From: Gammaproteobacteria bacterium
Lineage (GTDB): Bacteria; Pseudomonadota; Gammaproteobacteria; Pseudomonadales; PIVM01
Assembly: GCA_003353945.1 (NCBI GenBank)
Contig: PIVM01000026.1
Location: 1-51,146 of the forward strand
Reading direction: 5' to 3'
Length of the DNA: 51,146 bases
In this document: positions 19,734 to 26,925 of the stretch, in pieces
Layout of the letters: each line of letters opens with the position of its first letter
Numbering within the stretch: position 1 is the first letter of the stretch
Notes under the pieces: generated by a model
The model's database searches: none
Told to the model about the DNA's origin: nothing
Seen by the model: the letters and a program-made list of their open reading frames with translations, nothing else
Position numbers and translations under genes: made by a program

Positions 19734-20285
19734 CTAGCGTTCACCCAACAAGAATTCCTTCCCACCGCTTTGCAAAACCAAGGTTTTTTGGTTACCGGAG
19801 ATCTTTTTAACGCCCATGTCGACTAACTGATAAAACGTACTTCGGCTAATCAACGCATTGAGCCTGTCTCGCACATTAATATAGGGTAGCGGTTGACCAT
19901 CGGAATCCAAATCCACCCATAATGGGTGATCTTCATTTAGCACCACTGAATCGGCAACATTAGTAGCAAATACCAGATCTTCACCTTTCTCTAACACAGT
20001 CACAGCGACAAAGGGGACATCCTCGACCTGGATACGATATTTCTCTTGAGGTGTGACTAAGTAATACTGACCGTCATCTTCGCGCCTCAATATAGATGCA
20101 AACAATTTAATCAGTTGCAAGCGCTTAATCTCTTCCCCTTCATGATACCAACTTCCATCCCTGGTAATTTTTATATCGATATCAATACATTTGTCGGGCT
20201 GCCATTTATCAATAGGCGGCAAAGCAGCTCCTTCACGTAAATCAGCAGCGCTAATTATTTCTTCCGGGTCAATATGGCCTTTCAT
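19734..20285 (-). CDS. DUF1285 family protein
   Basis: A 183-residue soluble protein without signal peptide. The arrangement PPIDKWQPDKCIDIDIKITRDGSWYHEGEEIKR (in part) followed by LVTPQEKYRIQVEDVPFVAV and FYQLVDMG is the DUF1285 hallmark found across gammaproteobacteria. No enzymatic motif is visible and the family's function is unknown to me. It starts five bases after the DUF4823 lipoprotein gene; the two occur together in pseudomonads, suggesting a shared envelope-related role. Confidence 0.85.
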   Translation of the reverse strand: MKGHIDPEEIISAADLREGAALPPIDKWQPDKCIDIDIKITRDGSWYHEGEEIKRLQLIKLFASILRREDDGQYYLVTPQEKYRIQVEDVPFVAVTVLEKGEDLVFATNVADSVVLNEDHPLWVDLDSDGQPLPYINVRDRLNALISRSTFYQLVDMGVKKISGNQKTLVLQSGGKEFLLGER

Positions 20286-20290
20286 AACGT

Positions 20291-20980
20291 CTAGTAGTAT
20301 CCCCCATCACCAGACAATACCTCTGCAAGAGACATCAATGGTTCCTCTAATACTTCCAACGGCCTTTTAAATGAATCACTAAAAAACCCTATTCTTGTTT
20401 TTAAGCGAATTGTATCAACCTGCAATCCGCTGGGCACATCATATATCACCAATTCAAGACGTAACTGAGCACTATTTTTACCGTCCTGAACGGCAATGGA
20501 TTTGGCTGATTTCCAACTCTTGGCACCTAATAGACTTTGCTGACTCTTGCGTTCTTCCAGCCTGGGTAATCGCTCATGGCTATAGGCTCGCCACTGATTT
20601 AGAGCCGTATCCCACACTTCCAGTCTGGGGTATAACAAATAATCCTGATGACTCACTCTGGCATTACGTATCGCATCCATCACACCTTTCTTTTGCTCAG
20701 CAACGGTCACACTATTAAAAAAATAATCAAAAGATCGTTGAAGTGCATCGGATACCGCTTCCTGTGCGTATTGATTGTCTTCATCTGCATTACGGGCAAC
20801 CAGAAAATTGGCCGATGCAGGGAAAACCAGATTGCTTTTCCGCTCAAGCTGATAAGCATCAATCAGCCGCATGGTTTGAATATATTCTGTTGATTTATCA
20901 ACAAAATACATGGGTTCACATGCAGACACTAAGATACTTATGGTACAAATTAGGGCAATGGACCTAGCTGTCAATCTCAT
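20291..20980 (-). CDS. DUF4823 lipoprotein
   Basis: A 229-residue lipoprotein with signal peptide and lipobox LVSAC (Cys21); GGAG lies ahead of the ATG. The mature protein has the features of the DUF4823 family, which is encoded next to DUF1285 in pseudomonads. Asp at +2 is absent (Glu follows Cys), so sorting to the outer membrane is plausible. Function unknown. Confidence 0.82.
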   Translation of the reverse strand: MRLTARSIALICTISILVSACEPMYFVDKSTEYIQTMRLIDAYQLERKSNLVFPASANFLVARNADEDNQYAQEAVSDALQRSFDYFFNSVTVAEQKKGVMDAIRNARVSHQDYLLYPRLEVWDTALNQWRAYSHERLPRLEERKSQQSLLGAKSWKSAKSIAVQDGKNSAQLRLELVIYDVPSGLQVDTIRLKTRIGFFSDSFKRPLEVLEEPLMSLAEVLSGDGGYY

Positions 20981-21209
20981 TCCGCCGACTCCTTATGCCT
21001 TGACTAATAAAGTACCATTATAGCCATTTTACTGCGTGATGCCGCATTATGGGCGAAATCTATTATTCACCCGTATTTTTCAGACATCAACACCCAAAAT
21101 GCAGCAGCACTGCCTCTGGAGTACAGCATGAATTTCTGAAATCGATTGGCAGTGATTGTTAAGAATTCTTTTCTACAGTGATATTACCTGTATGTCATTG
21201 AATGAAATG

Positions 21210-21238
21210 CTGATCTATCAGAGGCGATGCGATATAAT
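21210..21238 (+). promoter_or_regulatory. Promoter of the second TetR gene, possibly leaderless
   Basis: Perfect -10 TATAAT at 21233-21238, weak -35 CTGATC at 21210-21215 (17-base spacer). The expected transcription start is at about 21245, two bases before the ATG at 21247, and no Shine-Dalgarno sequence lies between. Confidence 0.45.
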
Positions 21239-21246
21239 CAATACCT

Positions 21247-21861
21247 ATGAACAATCCTACAATCGACCAAATACTACTAAATCTGGATACACTGGATTGC
21301 CCAAGCGAAACAAAAAAACGTGTTATGCAGGGAGCCATCACCTGTGTGCGTCGCTGGGGGATGGAAAAAACTTCGTTAAATGATATCGCCCGAGAGGCAG
21401 GCTGCACGCGCCAGACAGTTTATAACTACTTTAAAAACCGAGATGCCGTCATTCTCGCGGCACTGATGGATTCCGCCGCAGAATTTTCAAAAAAACTGAT
21501 TGAACATATCGAAACCTTCGAAACAATTGAAGACAAGATTGTTGAAGCGATGATGTTTACACTCAAACATCTTCCTGAAGAACCCTATCTGCAGTTGCTC
21601 TCCGATCCGAAACTATCTCCAATATTTAATCAACATGTCTTTTATTCGAACTTGTGTCTGGGCACTTTAACGCAAATTGCAGAACATTGCGTAAAGGACT
21701 TCCCTGATCTGGTAGAACATTCATCTGAAATCGGAGAGGTCATGACACGCTTTTTCCTCTCACTCTTATTAATTAAGAGTCCGAGAAATGAGAACGACGA
21801 GGAAATGCGCGCCTTTCTTCGCCGCTGGATTTTACCGGGAGTTGTCGCTGCTCGCGAATGA
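21247..21861 (+). CDS. TetR-family transcriptional regulator
   Basis: A 204-residue regulator: residues about 20-65 form the TetR DNA-binding domain (TKKRVMQGAITCVRRWGMEKTSLNDIAREAG, then CTRQTVYNYFKNRDAVI; given in parts), followed by a helical effector domain. The family resembles regulators linked to fatty-acid, steroid or hydrocarbon genes in related bacteria. Its 3' end converges with the RND/LolA/DUF1302 operon 60 bases away, making that operon a candidate target, though its promoter is 5 kb off. The start lacks a ribosome site and sits eight bases behind a TATAAT. Confidence 0.87.
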   Translation: MNNPTIDQILLNLDTLDCPSETKKRVMQGAITCVRRWGMEKTSLNDIAREAGCTRQTVYNYFKNRDAVILAALMDSAAEFSKKLIEHIETFETIEDKIVEAMMFTLKHLPEEPYLQLLSDPKLSPIFNQHVFYSNLCLGTLTQIAEHCVKDFPDLVEHSSEIGEVMTRFFLSLLLIKSPRNENDEEMRAFLRRWILPGVVAARE

Positions 21862-21920
21862 TACCTAAAACAACTGACAATTATCGTTTTCTTTAGCGCT
21901 TAAACCATCAAGGATTTCTG

Positions 21921-23294
21921 TCAGAAACTCCACTTAATATCAAGAAACACTCGATCATTTTCCCCAATGCCATCATACGGCACGATTTCCCCTTTGCGGA
22001 AAATGAGCACACCGGTGGTTAAATTAAGCGACTGGCGCAACTCATAATCAGATGACAAACGGTATATCACGCCATTTTGCGCACTATCACCAAAAACGAC
22101 AGCCAGCGCGGTGATGTTCAGGCGGTCATTAATAAACCGACCATTATAGCGCAGCGAACTTTCCATCATATTTTTCTTGGTATTCAGCAAATCCTGCTCG
22201 CCATAGTTTGCGATACGCCGACTAACCACCTCAAGTGTCAATACCGTATCCGCAATCGTATAATCCACACCTAATAAGACATCGACTCGGTTTTTCAAGA
22301 CTGTACCGGTGGGCAATCCAATTGCCGAAGTCGTTGTGTAATCCACGTCTTCCAGCAATCCCAATTCGCCCTTAAACAACCAATTGCCCATAGAATAATT
22401 GCCGCCGGTGCCAAATAAATTGATACGACTGTGCTCTAGCACCAATGAACCGCTCTCAAGTGCAACATAAGGTGTATCAGCCCATAGTCGAGCAGCATGA
22501 AACGAGACATCCCAACCAGAAAAGATGCCGGTTAAACCGAGCGCCCAGGAGGTATCTTCAATATCTGTTGGTTCGTCTTCACTAATTTCGAATGAATAGG
22601 TGTAAAAATCACTGCCATAAACCGGATTCTTACTAAATTTTGTTTCAGGAATTGCAATCAAACTCAAATCCCACTTATAAAAATAATAATCCAATTTCCC
22701 CATAAAGACCGGTAATCGTAAATTTTCGATATCCCCCAGACCAATCTCTCGGTTGTCCAATGGGTTTAGCTGATCCAACACTCTCAGGCTTTCCGATCTA
22801 CCCCAATTAACCACCTGCCGACCAATCTTGACATCGACATCGTCTAAAAGCTTACCTCTTAGCCAAACCTCCTTGAGTTCCGCTTCCCATTCATATTCGT
22901 CAAGTACTTCATCGGTATAATCCTGATTACCGCGATTTCGATATATCCAGTCATAGAATATATAGCCTGCAATACGTGCTTCCCACTTAGCACTAAGATC
23001 CCGGTCATACTGCAAATTAAGCTGTGTACGTAACTTTGAAAATCCGCGATAGTCTGTCTGTGATGTGGATTGGTGATCCTGATAGTTATAGCTACTACTG
23101 AACACGGCACTGCCAGTCAAGTTGTTCGGCTCAGTTTTCTCCATTGGTACCGCTCGGCGTTCTGCGGAACTCTGATCAACATCAGCTGAGCTTTCATCGT
23201 CAAAACCACCAAGAACATCCTCTAGATCGTCCTGAGCCAACAGCGGCTGGCTCAGCAATACAAGCAATAAAACTGGGATACAACAGATTTTCAT
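21921..23294 (-). CDS. DUF1302-like outer-membrane beta-barrel protein
   Basis: A 457-residue protein with a Sec signal peptide (cleavage near LLA-Q), an acidic N-terminal tail (DDLEDVLGGFDDESS), alternating amphipathic strands throughout and a C-terminal aromatic residue (DIKWSF), all typical of outer-membrane barrels. The stretch KIGRQVVNWGRSESLRVLDQ followed by LNPLDNREIGLGDIENLRLP is the DUF1302 signature. It is the third gene behind an RND transporter and a LolA-like periplasmic protein, so it probably provides the outer-membrane exit or docking site of that system. Confidence 0.85.
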   Translation of the reverse strand: MKICCIPVLLLVLLSQPLLAQDDLEDVLGGFDDESSADVDQSSAERRAVPMEKTEPNNLTGSAVFSSSYNYQDHQSTSQTDYRGFSKLRTQLNLQYDRDLSAKWEARIAGYIFYDWIYRNRGNQDYTDEVLDEYEWEAELKEVWLRGKLLDDVDVKIGRQVVNWGRSESLRVLDQLNPLDNREIGLGDIENLRLPVFMGKLDYYFYKWDLSLIAIPETKFSKNPVYGSDFYTYSFEISEDEPTDIEDTSWALGLTGIFSGWDVSFHAARLWADTPYVALESGSLVLEHSRINLFGTGGNYSMGNWLFKGELGLLEDVDYTTTSAIGLPTGTVLKNRVDVLLGVDYTIADTVLTLEVVSRRIANYGEQDLLNTKKNMMESSLRYNGRFINDRLNITALAVVFGDSAQNGVIYRLSSDYELRQSLNLTTGVLIFRKGEIVPYDGIGENDRVFLDIKWSF

Positions 23295-23346
23295 TATACT
23301 TCTCTACTCATAGTTCAAGCTGCCAATGGCAGCTCATCAATAGTCA

Positions 23347-24165
23347 CTAAATGCCTTTCTCCAAACGACGAACAGAAAACATGTCATCGTTTAGCGCTTG
23401 ATTAAACTTGACATTGGAAAACCGCAGCTCAGTCTTATGCAATGTCTTTTTACCTTTTTTTGTTGCCATATCAAGCGCAGTGGCAATCCATATTCCATCA
23501 ATTTTCTCTAATTTTTTCACTTCCATATATTTTAGTTTTTTACCTTTCTTCACCCAATTAACACTGCGGATAACAATGTAATTATCCTGGCGAACAAACA
23601 CGACTGACTTGGTGTAACCGGTTTCCTTGATTTCTTTTTCATTATTGGGCACAGACTCAATAACCCATACTTTCTGCCCCTTAACCTCATCTTCCTTGAG
23701 CAAAGTATAGCCATAATTATCCAACTTCCGTTTAGTCATGTCGGCATAGGTAAAGTCTGACCCCATAAAACTGGAACTTTTATCAGACGATGCAATGCGC
23801 TTGGTTTTCTTTAAGGCCGGCAAATAAAGCCACTGATCGTCATCCTTATCCCCGTCATCATAGTCATAAGTCAGAAAGCCAGTATTTTTCACATCCGTAG
23901 GACTGACGAAAAACATGATGCTATGACGATCCTTGCCATTCTTTCCTTCATCGCGACTAAATGAAGTCAGATGTCGCACTCGTTGATTACCCCGCTTGTC
24001 AATAAGCACCATTTCCATATCCTGTGTGGCATGGTCCCCATCGTCTACCGCATCCACTCGATCCATGATCTGCCTCGCAGAAAGTGTCTCTGCATAAGCC
24101 GATTGCACTATGACAAACAAAGAAATGAACAAAACAGGCAATGCCCTTGATACCATTTTTCTCAT
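23347..24165 (-). CDS. LolA-like outer-membrane lipoprotein-sorting family protein
   Basis: A 272-residue periplasmic protein with a Sec signal cut after AYA. The mature part (ARQIMDRVDAVDDGDHATQDM, then SFSRDEGKNGKDRHSIMFFVSP, DDQWLYLPALKKTKRIASSD, SSFMGSDFTYADM) is the LolA-like fold in the version annotated as outer membrane lipoprotein-sorting protein. LolA folds carry acyl chains in a hydrophobic half-barrel. Starts five bases after the RND gene stop, with AAGGG ahead. Likely ferries a lipidic substrate between the RND pump and the outer-membrane protein. Confidence 0.87.
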   Translation of the reverse strand: MRKMVSRALPVLFISLFVIVQSAYAETLSARQIMDRVDAVDDGDHATQDMEMVLIDKRGNQRVRHLTSFSRDEGKNGKDRHSIMFFVSPTDVKNTGFLTYDYDDGDKDDDQWLYLPALKKTKRIASSDKSSSFMGSDFTYADMTKRKLDNYGYTLLKEDEVKGQKVWVIESVPNNEKEIKETGYTKSVVFVRQDNYIVIRSVNWVKKGKKLKYMEVKKLEKIDGIWIATALDMATKKGKKTLHKTELRFSNVKFNQALNDDMFSVRRLEKGI

Positions 24166-24170
24166 GATAG

Positions 24171-26618
24171 CTACCCTTCTAATGCATGAATATTTGACGT
24201 ATGTTTTTTTCTATATACAACCGCCATTAAAGCAGGCGATACAATAATATCGGCTATGAATGCTAACGCAATTCCCAGTGCCGTGATATAGCCAAAATGT
24301 ATGGAATTTGTCATCGTTGCATTGGCTCCAATCGACAAAAAGCCAATCCCTAACACAACGGACGTAAATAACAAAGCGACCCCAGTTGTTCGTAAAGTAC
24401 GCGTCACGGACTCTGAGACCGTTCCCGAGTGGTCGTAATGACGTTTGAAATGATGAAATATATGGATTGTGTCATCCACGGCTAAACCGATAAGTATACT
24501 GCCTATCAAGATCGTACCGGTGTCAAGCGGTATACCCAACCAGCCCATCACACCGAGCACCACGATAATAGGAAAAAAATTCGGTATCATGCTGATAAAT
24601 CCCATTCGCAGGCTACCAATCAACAAAATCATCAATGGGACAATTACCAGAAATGCAACCAGATAGGATTTGGCCATGGATTGCACCATTGCAAAAAATA
24701 TCTGACCTAAGAGCGGCGCAATCCCAGTGATATTGACTTCGGCAACCTGGGCGAACAAGGTAGACAGCTCGCTGTTTAATTTCTCCAAGAAAGGCTGGTA
24801 CAAGCTCCTGTCTGCTCTGGGAATTCGCAATGAAATGCGAGCCATACTAAATTGACTATCCACCAGCGTTTCAAGATCATCCGATCCACTGTTTTCAAAA
24901 AGCAGTAATTCTTGTGCAATCAGGGCTTCATTGTCGGGAATAGAATAATAATTTTCGTCATTTTGGTGCAACGCCTGGTTGGTTTCCTGGAGAATATCCA
25001 AGAAGGATACTTCTTTTCCTACTTTTAAGTTTTCTTCCTGCAAGGAAGTCGCATAGTCGATGGCACGCTCCATCTTGGCAAGCACATCAGGATCATGTAA
25101 TCCATTTTCACGCCCGGTATCAACAAGAATCTCAATACTGCGTGATCCTCCAAGATGACGATCGATCAATTCAGACGATAGCCGCACTTCATGGTCTTTT
25201 GGAAACCAGGAAATAGGTTGGTGCGAAAAGCCCAAATGACTGATACCCAGCACACTCCATACACAAATTAACAGTACCCCAATTAAAATCCACCACGGTT
25301 TTCCTGTCGCCAGTTCTCCTGCTGCAACCAAGCATCTGGACATCACACCGGTAGTATTCAGCGAAAAAGAGCCTGGTGGTTTAGAAGGAAATATGGCGAG
25401 CAAGGCAGTCATCAACAACAGACTTAACACATAGGCCATCATCACACCCATGGATGAGACCAGCCCGAGATAACGCACTGGCTGCAATTCTGCAGCCATA
25501 AAAGATCCCATACCGGCTGCAGTAGTGAGATTTGCCATCAGTATAGCCAAGCCGGAAAAACGAAAAGCATCGCTAATCGCTTCAGCCTTGCTGTGTCCCT
25601 CTGCCAGTGACTGATAAAAAGGCACCAGGATATGCACACAATTGCAAACACAGATGCAAAGTAGAAATACCGGTGCCATCTGCAAACTGATGGAAAATGG
25701 AATGCCAAACAATCCCATGGCTCCGAAGGTGGCAACCAAGGTAGAGACAACAACCAAGGCAGGCAATAATATACCCGCCAAACGTCTAAACAAAACCAAA
25801 AGCAATCCAAATATCAAGGCGGAACACACCATCAGATAGGCCGCAACGTCTTTTTTCATCATTGCCGTAATACGGCATGTAAAATAAAAACCACCCGCAA
25901 CGTCTATTTTAAATTGTTCACTGTTAAACTGTCGCACAACTTTATCCAGAGCATCGACAATTTCCTGCTTCTTTTCCGGCGGAAAAAATATCTTTTTCGC
26001 GCCAGAAAGACTCTCAGAATCAGTCTGATCATCAAAACCATCCAAGGCATGTAATGTACCATCCGTTTCATCTTGCTCTGGATAGATATCAGGTCTAACC
26101 AATACTGTTGTATAACGTCCATCCGAGGATATATATTGATTGAGGTACAGGCGGTTTGTCATCACCTTCTGTTTCAACGCGTTCAATTCCTCCTCATTTT
26201 GTGGCCACTCTTCCAGTAAGTCTTCAACAATTAACAGATCCCCTTCACCATGCATCTGCCGCGCGTTAATTAAACTCGTCACCTCGGCAACATAGGGTAT
26301 TTCATTTTCCAACGCTTCGTGAAATGACTTGAGTTGTTCGAGAAACTCAAAGGTAAAAACATTAGGTGGTTCAATGGCGATCAGCAGCATTTCATCTTGC
26401 CCGAACTGCTGACGAAAGGTTTCATAGACGATAGAAGCAGGAGCATCATCGGCAAGATAGCTGTCGTTTGAATTATCAGTCGTGATATTGGTTAGAAATG
26501 AACCTAGCGTTAGGATAAACGCCATGCAAAATATCAACACCACCCATCGAAAACGATAAATGCCCGCTCCAACCTGCGCAAAACCTTCTTCAATCTGTCC
26601 CCTGAGTTTTTGATACAA
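24171..26618 (-). CDS. RND superfamily (MMPL/HpnN-type) exporter
   Basis: An 815-residue inner-membrane protein with the 1+5, 1+5 membrane layout and two large periplasmic loops of the RND superfamily, in the single-gene MMPL/HpnN group that moves hydrophobic molecules. Start is TTG with AAAGG nine bases ahead. The C-terminal half keeps the usual membrane acidic pair (GLAVDDTIHIFHHFKRH), while the matching place in the N-terminal half reads CICVCNCVHIL and lacks the acids, so proton coupling is probably asymmetric. First gene of the operon with the LolA-like and DUF1302 proteins. Substrate unknown; a lipid or sterol-like compound is a reasonable guess. Confidence 0.88.
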   Translation of the reverse strand: MYQKLRGQIEEGFAQVGAGIYRFRWVVLIFCMAFILTLGSFLTNITTDNSNDSYLADDAPASIVYETFRQQFGQDEMLLIAIEPPNVFTFEFLEQLKSFHEALENEIPYVAEVTSLINARQMHGEGDLLIVEDLLEEWPQNEEELNALKQKVMTNRLYLNQYISSDGRYTTVLVRPDIYPEQDETDGTLHALDGFDDQTDSESLSGAKKIFFPPEKKQEIVDALDKVVRQFNSEQFKIDVAGGFYFTCRITAMMKKDVAAYLMVCSALIFGLLLVLFRRLAGILLPALVVVSTLVATFGAMGLFGIPFSISLQMAPVFLLCICVCNCVHILVPFYQSLAEGHSKAEAISDAFRFSGLAILMANLTTAAGMGSFMAAELQPVRYLGLVSSMGVMMAYVLSLLLMTALLAIFPSKPPGSFSLNTTGVMSRCLVAAGELATGKPWWILIGVLLICVWSVLGISHLGFSHQPISWFPKDHEVRLSSELIDRHLGGSRSIEILVDTGRENGLHDPDVLAKMERAIDYATSLQEENLKVGKEVSFLDILQETNQALHQNDENYYSIPDNEALIAQELLLFENSGSDDLETLVDSQFSMARISLRIPRADRSLYQPFLEKLNSELSTLFAQVAEVNITGIAPLLGQIFFAMVQSMAKSYLVAFLVIVPLMILLIGSLRMGFISMIPNFFPIIVVLGVMGWLGIPLDTGTILIGSILIGLAVDDTIHIFHHFKRHYDHSGTVSESVTRTLRTTGVALLFTSVVLGIGFLSIGANATMTNSIHFGYITALGIALAFIADIIVSPALMAVVYRKKHTSNIHALEG

Positions 26619-26925
26619 CGTTTGCTACCTTTAGCGAGGTTCGAGAACGGCCAGCGGAAAATTCCTGACGCTTCCAGTCGGTGAAATGCAGACACTAATC
26701 AATATATTACAACAAGAAAACAGATTCTTAGGTTACAAATAATCTAGAATTGCACGGTATGTAACGGGATTTGGTGAGAAATACCACCCAATAAGATATG
26801 CCAAAAAAAAGAAAACCCGCTTTGACAATGCATAAGCGGGTTAATCGTTTTGCAATTCCTCACCCCTTTCTCTCGAAAAAAAGAGGCGTGAGCAATGCAA
26901 TAACCTAGAAACTCTAACCTAGAAC
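26619..26925. other. Intergenic region upstream of the RND operon
   Basis: Holds the terminator of the molybdoenzyme operon (26802-26842) and, between it and the TTG at 26618, about 180 bases that must contain the RND operon promoter. No strong -35/-10 pair or operator palindrome stood out. Confidence 0.5.
26802..26842 (-). terminator. Intrinsic terminator of the molybdoenzyme operon
   Basis: AACCCGCTT (26834-26842 on the minus strand) pairs with AAGCGGGTT (26814-26822) across an 11-base loop and is followed on the minus strand by a T-rich run of about a dozen bases. It lies 84 bases after the alpha-subunit stop and separates this operon from the RND operon. Confidence 0.88.
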
